DNA of 44,642 bases from Helochares maculicollis (taxonomy: Eukaryota; Arthropoda; Insecta; Coleoptera; Hydrophilidae): assembly GCA_033557835.1 (NCBI GenBank), contig JAWQRO010000283.1, positions 1-44,642 of the forward strand, given 5' to 3'. The stretch's first letter is position 1. Every line of letters starts with the position of its first letter. A model generated the notes under the pieces. That model worked only from the letters and a program-made list of their open reading frames with translations. It did no database searches and had not been told where the DNA came from. Positions 25,996 through 37,189 of the stretch are shown here, one piece after another. A program made the translations under genes and the position numbers.

Positions 25996-26322
25996 TTTGA
26001 GGGATTTCTTCATTCCATCGCCATCGCCCTGCTACGAAGAGGTCCAGGTGCCATTTACTGCCCCAAGAAGGATCAACTCACCCGCAGAATAAGTGAACGT
26101 GAAGTTGCCGAATCGAAAGGAAAATTGAATTTCAAGATAGGAGCCTGGAGGACAATGTTTTTTGCTAATGACGCAAGAGAATGGCTAGCCCTTTCTCTCA
26201 ACTCCAAAAACCCTACTTCCATCCGCATCCCGATACCCCCTCAAACTCCCATCTCCAATAACGCAATCGCCAAGTTTGTTCAGGGATTGAATCTATTAGC
26301 TTCTGTGTTCGTTTCAGATTAG
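25987..26322 (+). other. GC-rich open frame without recognised homology
   Basis: A frame of 111 codons stays open where the flanks are AT-rich and full of stops, and its base composition is clearly more GC-rich than its surroundings. It has no ATG at its beginning; the first Met is about half-way (MFFANDAREW). The reading includes RRGPGAIYCPKKDQLTRR and PTSIRIPIPPQTPISNN and matches no domain I know. It may be a fragment of an unrecognised mobile element, a processed insertion, or non-coding DNA with unusual composition. I do not call it a gene. Confidence 0.3.
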
Positions 26323-26730
26323 TAAAGTTGAATAGGAAAGAGAAAATTATGTGATGGAAAGATTAGTTTAATTTTCCGTGCTATGCCGCTGTAAACTCTG
26401 CGGTGGGAAATTTCCGAGGTTCATCCTGCCTTAGAAAGCCATCGCTTTACCCCTAAGATTTTACTACCAGATATACATCGATTTGTACGTCAACATCGTT
26501 TTACTCTGACTAATGCATCGTTTTTTTTGCAAATGAACAAATCAAAGGCAAAATGTAAAATATTGCGTATCCTGCGTTACTGTGGTTCGACCCGCTCGAT
26601 TTCACTATCGTTTTCCTGATTCCAGCCAAATCAATTCATGTTTCTGGATGTATTTTTAATATAATTTTTAGTAGAGGATTTTTTAAAAATTGACACGCAG
26701 ATATAATTTGGTTTATTGTTTTTATTTCAG

Positions 26731-26860
26731 TACAATATAAAGAAAAAGGAAGAAGTAGTCGATCAGTTCCAAGAAGAACCGAACCCTCTTATGCGAAAGA
26801 AAAAGACTCCCGAAGAGTTAGCTCGGGAAGCGGAAGAGGCTGACGAGGACGAATTTACAA
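26731..26860 (+). CDS. cpx: complexin, internal exon (end of central helix and linker)
   Basis: The exon follows a long pyrimidine tract and acceptor (tttatttcag) and ends at a strong donor (ACAA|gtgagtg). Its 130 bases hold 43 codons plus one base, so it leaves in phase 1. It begins YNIKKKEE, which completes the central helix interrupted by the 17 kb intron. Next come a variable glutamine/glutamate piece (VVDQFQ), the conserved EEPNPLMRKKKTPEELA block, and an acidic tail ending DEFT. The leftover A joins AG of the last exon to make Lys (DEFT-K-LKN), exactly the complexin order, or joins CA of the alternative exon to make Thr. If the donor is missed the frame runs on to a stop at 26911 with no family resemblance, so that extension is not real. 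Confidence 0.95.
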
Positions 26861-27754
26861 GTGAGTGTATGGGCAGATTAAGCAAAATAAAATCACGCTG
26901 TTTAGTCATGTAGTCACCCTAAGTTAAATTTGTTAAGTGTTTCTTAACTAAAAGTGACTATCATTGGCTTTTTAATCGTACTTTTATCAAATAATATGTG
27001 GGACCCTAACAAATAACCTTGAGGTACACCTAACTCGCTTCAGTTCACTTTTAGTTCAAGAAATTATTTTTTAGAGAATCAAAAAGCAGTCATGATTAGT
27101 CTTATTATTTCATTCGCTGATTTTCTGCGTTGCCTCTGTCTACATTTTTTACTTTTATAATGAATTTTCAATAGATTTTTTGTTGTATCACTATTACTTG
27201 CTAGTGTAGCTATTTCTCATATAACGCAGCAGTTACTATTAATATTTTAATTGTTTTCGTTAGCTTATAATACTAGCTTACCACAAAGTTTTTTAGTCTG
27301 TTTTGTTACTCATTTTGAAGGTGATACCCGTAAATAACTGTAGTCAATAAATGTCAATCATTTTGGTGTAGAAATTTAGAACGAAAAAACACAAAAAATT
27401 TTTGATGTTATAACATTTTTAAGCGTTTAAAATTGTTACATTTGCTAAACTACAATGAAATTTTTGAAGGGCCGTTGTATTGAGATTTTTAGAGTTGCCG
27501 CTTACTTATGAAGCTACGGCTTGGTTCAGAGGTGCCATATTAGTATTCAAAACTGTATTTTGCATATTCTGTGTGTTTACTTGCTATTATTCAGTATTTT
27601 CAGGCATGATACTGAAAGCAGTGTTTTATAAGAAGGCCATTAAAAAATCATCAAGCTTCAGACTTTATAGTCAAACGCTAGATATTGTTGTGTTGGTGCC
27701 TCCTTAATGTATTGATTATATAAGTGCTAGATTGGCATATTTATCTCTTTACAG
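26861..27754 (+). other. cpx intron segment before the alternative exon
   Basis: AT-rich intron, 894 bases, with donor gtgagtg and acceptor tttacag. An open stretch at 27480-27707 has no ATG start and is hydrophobic by composition only. Nothing else is seen. Confidence 0.7.
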
Positions 27755-27852
27755 CAACTATTAACAATTTTCCCGACAAAGGGCTCATATCAGAGACTAA
27801 TTGGCCATTACCGAACAGAGGCACCTTAATTAAGGAACGTCACAGTGAGTGA
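27755..27852 (+). CDS. cpx: candidate alternative complexin C-terminal exon (cassette or terminal)
   Basis: An acceptor (ttatctctttacag) lies 894 bases after the preceding cpx exon. Entered in phase 1, the frame stays open for 31 full codons to a TGA at 27850-27852 and reads TTINNFPDKGLISE, then TNWPLPNRGTLIKERHSE. Base use is more coding-like than the AT-rich flanks. Two readings fit. A donor CACA|gtgagtga at 27844/27845, almost identical to the donor of the previous exon, makes a 90-base exon in phase 1 on both sides that adds 30 residues before LKNTIETQ. Without that splice it is a terminal exon giving a complexin without CAAX. A match to the Drosophila 7B (non-prenylated) exon was not established. 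Exon status is inferred from splice signals, phase and composition, not from homology. Confidence 0.6.
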
Positions 27853-28086
27853 AAGTAGATTTCCGTATTTAAGTGGCAACTCTACAATTGCAACGTGCTA
27901 TAGATGTATTTTACACAGAAGCTTACCTATTATAGATATATATTATACGTGATTATTTGCACTTTTATTGCTTAAGGTGAACGTTTTGTTGTTGTTACTT
28001 CTACGTAAATACTTCATATTCTAACTTATAAGTGACAAACTTTAAAATCAGAATAACTGTAAACCATCTAACTTTAAAACATCTAC

Positions 28087-28092
28087 AATAAA
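28087..28092 (+). terminator. AATAAA candidate polyadenylation signal for the alternative cpx end
   Basis: An AATAAA lies 235 bases after the TGA of the alternative exon and is followed at 28121-28150 by a T/G-rich stretch (tgtgatta..tttttgtg). This is compatible with a short 3' UTR if 27755-27852 is a terminal exon. AATAAA is common by chance in DNA this AT-rich, so this is weak support. Confidence 0.3.
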
Positions 28093-28439
28093 CACCCTTA
28101 CAAGACAAAATTTGCCAAAATGTGATTAATCAGTTTTTGTGAATTGGTGAATTAACAATATTTTGATATGGTGAATTAGCAACTATTTACAGAGTTGTAA
28201 GACAATCATTTAAGTGTAGATGCAATACAGCTATTGCATGTAATATATTTTATATAATGCATTTTATACAGTTAGTTTTATGGTCACGTTTGAAAATGTT
28301 AGTTAAAGGCAATATCTATCTATTTGTCGTTAAAGCTTCCAGAGATATTCCCGATACTCTAATTATAGTTCTCTCTAGATGCGTTAGCCACAATGTAATT
28401 AATTAGTCTCCATGTTATCTCTGTATTTTGTAAGGACCC

Positions 28440-28540
28440 TTGAGCTGATACATACAATAGTCATCTTTTGCGAGTTTTATAAATTTATTACTGTGGTTTT
28501 ATATGGTTTTGTATTATACTAATGCTTATGAGGGTTGAAT
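28440..28540 (+). repeat. direct repeat, copy 1 (with 28992-29097)
   Basis: TTGAG..ATA..AGTCAT, then CTTTTGCGAGTTTTATAAAT, TTAT, GGTTTTGTAT and GTTGAAT recur in the same order at 28992-29097 with moderate divergence; the offset is about 561 bases. The inverted dispersed repeat at 28901-28934 lies between the two copies. This suggests a local duplication or two copies of an unclassified element. Confidence 0.6.
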
Positions 28541-28900
28541 ATGTGTTTTTTCGTGGAATTGTTTTTGTTTCTTCTCTCAACATCCAGTGAAGGCTTATGA
28601 TACGTTGAAAAATGAACTCGCTGTAAAAATCAAATATTGTTAGTTATTATAATGTCTGAATTATATAACGTTAAAAATGAGCTCCCAAAAATCCAAAAGT
28701 GTAAGCTGTTGACTGTTTTGTTAGGATATGACATTTAATTTTAAAGAATGTTGATTTCTTAATGCATCTCCCCTTCGCGACGGGTTGAAAATTGGTCACA
28801 CTCAAAAACTAACTGTTAGTAATAACCAATCAACGATGTTATGTTGCTTATGAGTTAAAACTGAACACCCCATTTTTTATTCTTCTACCTACGACAAATA

Positions 28901-28934
28901 AGCGAATGACTAGCGAATCCCGAGTAAGCGAAGC
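28901..28934 (-). repeat. dispersed repeat, copy 2 (inverted)
   Basis: CGAGTAAGCGAAGC at 28921-28934 is the exact reverse complement of 6848-6861, and the neighbouring tagcgaatcc resembles the adjoining gctag..ctcgct of copy 1 when reversed. Confidence 0.45.
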
Positions 28935-28991
28935 TTCTGCAGTTTTTGATAGATGATTTACAATCTGCTAATAATTTGTTGGTCCAAAAAT

Positions 28992-29097
28992 TTTGAGATA
29001 ACGAAGAAGTCATAAGCCTTACACGCTTTTGCGAGTTTTATACATTTATCGCTCTAGTTTCTGCTGGTTTTGTATTTCATGCTTGACAAGGTTGAAT
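28992..29097 (+). repeat. direct repeat, copy 2 (with 28440-28540)
   Basis: The clearest shared block is CTTTTGCGAGTTTTATACAT (29026 onward), one mismatch from copy 1, followed by TGGTTTTGTATT and AGGTTGAAT in the same order. No coding content. Confidence 0.6.
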
Positions 29098-29737
29098 TTT
29101 TTTATTTTTGTTTGGTCTGTCAACTAAATCTGATTTATCAATTTATCTGTTATCCAAGGTTTTAGTTGTATTTTTTCGCTCCTATTAATTATTTTTGTTT
29201 CAATCGCAATAGTTATCATAGCTTTGAGGTTTTAGAGGCATAGATTTGTAGCCTCTCTGAGGTTTGTCGCCTCAGTTTGTTTAGCGATCATTGTGAACAA
29301 TACCTGCTGGCTTAGGGCATTTATTTCCTGCCTCGCAATTTTTTCAAAATTGAATTCTGTTTCAGCTAGTTAGGATAGATGATCAATAAGATTAAATTGG
29401 CTATTATCTGTTTTTGTAAAATATGATCTATGCAAGTTTAAATCTGGTAGGTTGTTCTTGTGAGCGAGTCAGTCTATAATACATAATCGTGTCTTTCCAA
29501 AACATTTGAGTAATCGCTCAACTCAGAAAGCTACAATACCTAAATTTTGCTAATAAAATACCTATTTATTTAACTCCCGTAAACTCTTGTTGAAACCAAA
29601 CTAATTTTGCTTAAGCTTGAGCTAACTACAAAACATATTTCGCTTAATTTCAACGATTTTCAAGATAATCGCCAGCGCCAAAATTTTGACATAAGTATAA
29701 TCAGGCAAATTGGAAATACAATTACCAAGATATACCC

Positions 29738-29774
29738 AAAATGCAATAAAGATGCATTTAAAATGCTTTAATGC
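29738..29774 (+). repeat. direct repeat with internal palindrome, copy 1
   Basis: AAAATGCAATAAAGATGCAT then TTAAAATGCTTTAATG recurs at 30367-30402 with only a few differences. Each copy contains GCATTTAAAATGC, a near-palindrome. Separation is 629 bases. Family unknown. Confidence 0.6.
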
Positions 29775-30183
29775 CATTTATTAATGTAAATTCGAACAAA
29801 TTTTCAAAAACTTGCTTTTAAACCAGCAAAATCATTTCAGTTGAAAATGTAGATATAATAGTAATTGACAGAAAAGTCTTAAAGTGCTTAAAGTTGAATT
29901 TTTTTAAGATGATAGTGCACTTACTGCAATTGAACTCGAAGAACCAACAAAATATAATTGATCTGTCTGAAAAAAGGCTAAGCAGGCCACTTGTTACAAA
30001 AAAAATTACAATGCCGAATATCGATTAGTATAATAATTGTAGTTTATCGATATAATTACCAATATACTTTGTCAGCTATATTTCACTCGTTAAATGATAT
30101 TTTGTAACTTATTAATTACCTAATTGAACAACATTGCAAATGCACTCTAATTAATAAAACTTTAACTATTTGCAATTGTGTAG

Positions 30184-30213
30184 CTATTATCGAAATATTA
30201 ATTGCGATAATAG
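30184..30213. repeat. 9-base perfect hairpin
   Basis: CTATTATCG and CGATAATAG flank a 12-base loop (aaatattaattg). It lies between the two repeat copies at 29738 and 30367. Function unknown, and such hairpins can arise by chance in AT-rich DNA. Confidence 0.45.
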
Positions 30214-30366
30214 TGCATACAGTCAATTTGTGTACTATGCGTAAATAGCTAATGAAATACCTTATGTATAAATAGCAGGTTATGTACACTTACATATATT
30301 CGACTTATTTGCATCTCTTCTTTAAAATACATTATTTTTATTAATTATCAAATGTTTCTATAATAA

Positions 30367-30402
30367 AAAATGCATTAAAGTTGCATTTAAAATGCTTTTA
30401 TG
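30367..30402 (+). repeat. direct repeat with internal palindrome, copy 2
   Basis: AAAATGCATTAAAGTTGCAT then TTAAAATGCTTTTATG; see 29738-29774. Similarity fades quickly outside this core. Confidence 0.6.
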
Positions 30403-32739
30403 ATCACATTACTGACAAAAAACTCAAATCATTATGTCAATAATCATACACCTTTAAAGCTAATTTCAATCAATTCCTGTATTTTACTCAATATTTTCTA
30501 ATGATTTTTTTTAAATTTCATTATTCTGCAATCTATATGGGCTTATCGCATTTAAATGGCGATTCAATGAACCATCCTGTAGTGTTTTGATATTAATACG
30601 CATTCGTTCACCTCAGCGATAAATATGCTTGTAATACGTATTTTGAAGTATATCATGATTAATTATAAAGTGTAGTGAACTAGATGTATTCCAGTTATTA
30701 AAATATAAATATATATTATCTAGATGTAGTAATATTAACGTTAAAATATCGAACTTGAATGGCCTAATATTTTCTAGTACAAAATGAACCAAACGGCACG
30801 GAAATAACTCATCTGGATTCCGGTAAAATTACACTTTAGATGACGGCGTTTGATAACCATTGATTTGCCTAAGAATTCGTCATCGATTTATTTGTGAGAA
30901 AACAGATTGTGCAGTTAAATATCCACATGAGTTAAAACGTGCCCTACCTGAAGAAACGAACCTTCACAAAACCTTCGACTTTGTATTGTGCCTTGTTAAG
31001 TTCAAACATCTGACAATATTTTAAAAACGAAAATCGATTTGTTACACTAAGCACTGAGAATCTGAACGTGTTGTCAAATTTTTACTAATAAATCCAACAC
31101 AAACCAGCGCAGCGAGAGACGCATGTTAACCAAATAGTTCTCTTGTTATGCCTTCTCGTTTTTTTTACTAATTCTCCTTGTTATGTACTTTTTTGATTAT
31201 AGATTTCTTGGAAGATTTGTTTGTGTAAAGTATGTATATATATGTTTAACTTGGTGTTCTTCTTTTTCTCTTGAAAACGGCAAGTGACAAAATAAACCTT
31301 GCCGTCTCTTGTTGCTTGTATTTGTATTTTTTGTGTATACAAGCTTGCCGTGTTTTGCCAGCCTGCGTGATTGTTTCCCATCGCTCTATCATTTTACCAT
31401 TTTATTTCCCCACAACAATTTTGATCATAATTCCAGTTCCAATTCAGCCCAGCCACTTATCTTTCACTGGGTCGTATCAACACTACCATTTTCCCAAGAC
31501 TTATTTACGCAATACGTCCAGATTTTGCAAGCGCTTGAGTTAGCTAAACGAAACACCTCTTTCACTATCCTCATTTTTGCGTCCTTTCACCCACAATCTC
31601 CACAATTCTCTGTCAAAATCAAATTGAAATATGCAACCAAATACACATATCGTCATTCTGCAATCTTTTCGCAATAAGTTCAGTATCGACCAAAACTTTA
31701 TTTTTAATGTTTGTTACTGCATGAATAAATGTATGAAACAAAAGAGCAATATTTCATTGCGATCATTCAAGCGCCCCTTCGCAGTCTACAAAATCAAATT
31801 CCCCCACGCAAGTGATTTTCCTTCAACTCTGGAATATTATTCCGATGCGACTTGAAGCGAGATAGTCATAAGACATTCGTATCTTGCAGTTAGTAGCTAG
31901 CGAGGATTCTAAGAGACAATAAAAATGCTCCACAAGGCGATAGAGTACAAAAAGCACGGAATTCGCCCGTGAACTCAAACAAGTTATTACATACATGCCG
32001 CATACAACACAAACTATCTACCAAGAAATCGAAAATTAACACTTATTTTCTTTATTGTTACTTTTCAATATACTGTATGAAATTATTCTTTTATTTTATT
32101 TATTCGTTTTTATTTTTATAACCTGTTTTCCTTTCCGCTACAACATCAACTCGAGTAGAACAATATTGATGGTTTTCAATCTACTCTAGATACATCAATC
32201 ATGCACTTGATAAACAACATCCTTCCTGCAGTAAGATAATGGAACGAAGCAAGTCAACGAAATACAAAGTAGTTACAACAAGAAGCCTTGTTTTATAGGG
32301 GTAATCGACAATTTTTTTTTGTAACAATTTGATGCGTTGTAATTTTGTCAATCATTTCCAAGGCGAGCCTTATAACTCTCATATATTTAACATTTTCGGC
32401 ATATATTTCTTCTGTCGAGTTATTGCACCCTTAGACGTGTAGTTTTCATGGAAATTGATTCGGGCACCGTTTATGCGAGACATATTTGTGATTATTATTA
32501 AAGTAGATCGACTGTAGCTAGTATTATGTATGGTTTTGTTAGCGTATTACAAATCGATTTAATACTAGTCAAGAGGTTTAACTCACTCCTCGAATTTCAT
32601 CAGTTATTTAACAAAATAAAGTCTAGGGGAGTAGAAACCCATGATGTTTTCTTTAATTTTAAGCCTTTATTTATGATGGCTCCGTATATCCGACATAGTT
32701 CAAATATGCATCGTTGTGTTTTATAAATTATTACAATTT

Positions 32740-33480
32740 TACAAGTAACTTTATAATAGTTTTCTCATAGAAACCCCGGTCTGAATTGCCGAAAGGCTTA
32801 AGTAAATAATTTTTACGCTCTTCTCTCGATGCCAATTTCTAATCATTAAGGAAGTTTTGTAATGAACAAAAAGATGGTTAGCACTTGATGCCATATCTGA
32901 GCTATAAGATGGATGTTTCAAAGTGCAAGAGTTTCGGGCGCGTCATTATAGACGTCTATACTTTGGTGTTGTTGTGATGGATAACAATAGCTTTTCTGTT
33001 CACCAATTCTAATCACTTCTGGTTAATTGCTAGTTTCAAGCTTTCTAACTGTTGATACTGACAGGGAAGTATTTCATACTCATAATTTCTTTGTAATCTC
33101 ACCACAAGCATAATATAATTTGCCTTGCCATTAGTCTTAGTTAGATAGTTTAGGAAATTTCTCCAGGCTTTGACCACGATCATTTCGTACAATATTGTCA
33201 CACAAATCTGACCCATTTCTCATTTCCAATCAACATTCTTTTAAGAAATGGGTTAAGTTCATTCCGTTTGCTCAAGGCTTCATGGGTAAAAACTGGATTT
33301 AATTGATTTCATTACATTGAGCACCCAAGCATCGAATTTTGTTTTTAATCCACCTTTATGCAAACGGTTTAACACTACTTTGTGATCGATGTTTAGCTCG
33401 ATGCTAGCATGTCGGTCTACTTCGATCGCATCCGTGGTTTAATCAAGTGCATTTTGAACATCGAAGAGCTTCTGACTTGC
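32740..33480 (-). pseudogene. irritans-like mariner transposase relic
   Basis: The minus strand reads EVDRHASIELNI, DHKVVLNRLHKGG and FDAWV (second helix-turn-helix and linker), then SKRNELNPFLKRM and IGNEKW. The last is the first catalytic motif TGDEKW with Asp changed to Asn (codon 33222-33224). Further on come LKLAINQK (family LxxAIxQKRPE), a decayed HHDNARPH region, and the tail FVHYKTSL, SREERKNYLL and FYEKTIIKL (family SREDCENxLLxFFANKDxxFYxRGIMKL). Order is collinear, but stops and frame changes are frequent. Neither inverted end was located. Confidence 0.8.
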
Positions 33481-33699
33481 CTTTATTAAAGCAACAGTGA
33501 AAAATATAGTGTATTTTCTATATGTTCACCTTCAGCTTTTACGCTTTATCACTTCATCGAATCGACTACTCAAAAAACTTTAGCAGACTTTTTCCAAGTT
33601 GAGAAAATCACTTCTCGACTCATCACTAGATCTATTAGGGGATATTCACTGTTCAAGGTTAATGTAACTGCAGTCATCTATTGAAAATATAATACATTC

Positions 33700-34270
33700 C
33701 TTTTTTCCTCAGCTTAATATTTTGAGGTTGCTCGTGTTTGAACTTGTGTGAATATTTCGTCGGTCTAGTTCACAATAAGCAATACTATCACATAACTGTA
33801 GTTTGTTCATAAAGTTTGTAATTGCAAAGGTAGGTGTAGTCCTTAGAGAAAGAAAGGGGTAGGAGCTTGGACGAAAAATTTTATTTGAGGTTATAGTGGT
33901 GTGATTGAATTGGTTTAGGTGGCTATCGGTTTGGTTTGTTGTGGTATCTTCGGCAAAATTTGTATGAGTTACGTTATTGTATATTTGGAGATAGTTGGAG
34001 AGGATTTTTTTTAATTGTGGCTGAGGTTTGCTGAAGAAGCAATTTCTGATATGGCCATTCCCTACAGCTTGCAAGGTGATCTCCTTTGCAGTTTACGCAT
34101 TTGGGTGGGACGTTGGGTTTGTTTGTGCATCTTTCAGAACTGTTCTTCGAAGCATTTTACACGTCTGACTTTAGTTGAACAACAGTTTTTCGTATATCAA
34201 TATTCTTGAGATTAATGGCATATATTTTGTTAGATTTTCTTCGAAATTCCAACGATATTTTGGTTTTACT
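33700..34270 (-). pseudogene. jockey-like LINE ORF1 relic with zinc knuckle
   Basis: The minus strand reads NVPPKCVNCKGDHLASCREW (34064-34099 for the Cys-His core). It resembles the last zinc knuckle of jockey-clade ORF1 nucleic-acid-binding proteins (PPKCVNCGGxHxAxYRGC). An Asn/Thr-rich C-terminal tail follows (frame open 34074-33709), as in these proteins. Upstream, VKCFEEQF and DIRKTVVQLKSD fit the region before the knuckles, with stops between. The reverse transcriptase half is not visible below 33700, where the mariner relic begins. It may or may not be the same family as the relic at 1-870. Confidence 0.68.
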
Positions 34271-35289
34271 AATGTTACCTACTTAGAAGATATTTTTGAC
34301 CGTTTTGGTGTTGGATAATAATACTTCGCATGTCGACAACGATACGTTTTCTTTGTCTAGCAGTCTAGTGATGCCTATAATTAGCAAATTAAGATAACTT
34401 TTTTCGTATTTTATGTCTTGATTTGTAAAAGATAAGGAAACATTTTTTAAAATAATTTACAGTCGTCGCCGTAATTTTGGCAGAAATGATGAATATGAAA
34501 AATGTGTTTTCTGTGTGTTATCAAATAGCTCCTTTAAGTCTGGTCTAGTGTGAAGTTTCCTAAAATACTCTACTAGAATTTTTAAATTTCTTTGTTACTA
34601 AATTTCTGTTTTGTGATTTCATTTTTAAATCATATACTATAGGATTTAAGTTTATTTTACAAATTTTTCAAGTGATGTTTTTTGAGAAGCTAATTTCTAT
34701 TTGTTGAAGTTGTTTTTAAATTAATGTTTTTTTTTTCGTCTAAATAGCTTAGAAGAAGAATGAAATTCGTAAGTTCTTAAGGAACTTTTTTGTAGTCTCA
34801 GCCAGCTATTTTCTCCAATTTTTAGTCCTGTTTTCTACTTCTTTGGCTAGGTTTGTGGTTTCGAAGTTTTCAAATGAAATTATTTTTCAGTATTTTTGCT
34901 CACCAACAATATTTATTTGCCGAGTTTAATTAAAGGTTTGATTCATTGGTTCTGAATGCTTTTTAGTAGTTTTAATTTTCTTGCCCAATTTGGGTATTAA
35001 AATTACCAAGTAATGTGGTTTTTATTCAATTTGTAGGTTATTGCATCCAATTCATTCCAAAATTATTCAACTTAACTTTTGTTCACTTCATTATCTTCTT
35101 TGATTGGAGGTTGAAGGTTAAGAAGATCATGGTATTTATTATTTATTTATAGTGTGAGCATGGATAATCTCTTGTTCGCGGAAATAAAAATTTGTGATGT
35201 TATTTTGGTTTTTTTTTGCTATTAATAAATACTGTTCCTAGGACCAAATAATATTGATGCAAGCTTACGTTTATTTTGCGTAAAAATTC

Positions 35290-35430
35290 GCATGTACAGT
35301 TTTTCGTTTTAGGTTACCGTAATGGATCCATGTTTCATCGCCAGTGACAACTACATTGCAGAAAGTTATGCCTTTATGCAAATGGAGCAGGTGTTCACGA
35401 TTAAAATAATCTTTCAATGTCTTTTGGCAT
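35290..35430 (-). pseudogene. short mariner transposase fragment
   Basis: The minus strand reads KDYFNREHLLHLHKG, then VVVTGDETWIHYGNLKRK. This is the mariner block around the first catalytic Asp (TGDEKWIHYxNPKRR), with the Asp (codon 35337-35339) intact. Only about 45 codons can be followed; no ends or other motifs are visible. Confidence 0.65.
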
Positions 35431-37189
35431 CATTTCATGTAGTACCCTATTAAAATTTTTGCGATTTTGGAAGTTTTTTTAGCTTTTGATATGGGTCTTC
35501 GTCATGTTTCCAATTGTTTAATTTAAAACTTATTTTGAAGCTTGAAAACCAACTCTGGTTGTTCTAATGTCCACAGCATTGCTTTTTGGGACGGAAATCA
35601 ACGTTTTCAATGCAATGAACAACTTGTGTATATACTTTGGTTCAATATATATTTGCTATCTTTTCTGACGATTCTTTACGATTCAATAGCTGCCTCTGTT
35701 AAATGTGTGACGTATGAATAGATATAAAGCTACTCACAAGCACAATTTTTTCATGTTATAGTGTCATTTAATAAACTTACATATTTTAGTAAGTGTGCGA
35801 TTTTGAGTCAAAAAAATTTCTTATGGATATAAAGGCAAGAGAACACTTTTTAAATAATTATCAAACAGTTTATGGTTGGCTTAAGGTTGACAATAACCCG
35901 TATGCAACGCATCTAAACACATTGTGATGTATAAATCTTATTTCTAATTTGAACGTTACATTACATAGAATTATTCTCCATTACTCCATAATACTATGAT
36001 CAGGAATGTTCGTTTTGTTTTAGGATGACTATTGCTTCTTCGTTCTTTTGCTTAGAATTAACCTAATTATTACAATTACTATTATTTATAGGGTTATTAT
36101 TTCAAAACTTGGCTTGACTTGTTTTGTTAGTGTTAAAGTCACGATATAGTTTATAGACTCACTTTATTTAGAGCACTTTATAATTTATTACACCTACAAT
36201 CAGTTCAGTTGTCTTCTTTAATTGTTTTTGACTCAATTATTATTTGTAGACTTTCTTTATAGTTCTAGAACTGCTTTCTAGAGCAACTATACAATTTTTT
36301 TCAGAGTTGCTATGTACAGGTAATTTATACATTAGGCTATCGAATTTGCCGCCATTTTTTAATTGTTGGTCTTCAGTTTGCGGCTGTGCTGTCGGGTTCA
36401 TACGAATTGATATTTTCAACAGTATGAGCGCGACAAATTTTTAAGTCAGTCGCCTTTATTTATGTTGTTTTCAAAAGAGAAATAACTTTTTTATTCTGTC
36501 TAATTTAGAAAATTAGAAATCAAGCACTGTCTCAACCTGAATGCGCCAACTTTACAAAATGCAGTAGCCACTGACGACTAGAAGCACCGAGTTCTGGAAA
36601 TTAGCCAGATTAGTGCTTTAATTTCATGACTACATTGAAAATTGTACAATTGTTTTATATGATACAAAAAGATACAGACGTACCAAAAATGTCGCTAAGT
36701 AATAAATAGAAAAATATCATCGTTTTATGTTTTAAAATTGAGTACTTGAATAATGTTTTTTAATGCAGAGTTCCTTGGGAGTATGTCAGGTATGCTTCTT
36801 CGTGTTTTGTTGGTGTGTTTCCACGTTTGCTTATGCACTGTCTTTTTCCAGCTAGACCCAATTCAGCTCGATGAAATTGAAAAGTACGGCTCTAGAGTCG
36901 TTAGACAATCTTTCTTTCGCTAACTTGCAACAGCATGTACTTTTCAATGAAACAATCAAAACAATTCTTCTACTCGTACACTAGGTTTTCTTAACAATGC
37001 GTAAAATCTCCACTTGCCACTTTTTTCTTGTTAATATACTCTTAAACAAGTGCCTGCCAGCTCTTGCTGTTACTTCTGTTATAAAAATCTTCTTCTATTT
37101 TTATGTGCTTTTAAGCTCGCCGCGCATTTGGCCGATTCGAAACCAGCTGATCAGGTCGACTCGATCGGACAAACGCGCAGAGAGTTATA

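Larger units (their letters stand above)
9467..26730 (+). other. cpx intron of 17.3 kb
   Basis: The intron has a standard donor (gtagga) and acceptor (tttatttcag), and the flanking exons are in phase 0 and continue one helix. Apart from the transposon relics, the tandem repeat and the GC-rich block listed separately, I see only AT-rich sequence with short non-ATG or meaningless open frames. Stretches at 13730-14300 and 20250-21180 have a less AT-rich, less repetitive look and could hold regulatory DNA, but no motif supports a firm call. Confidence 0.85.

Noticed and set aside
31271..31855. Three overlapping plus-strand open frames of 74-122 codons
   Set aside because: Composition is intron-like, the frames overlap each other, and none shows a recognisable domain or consistent start.
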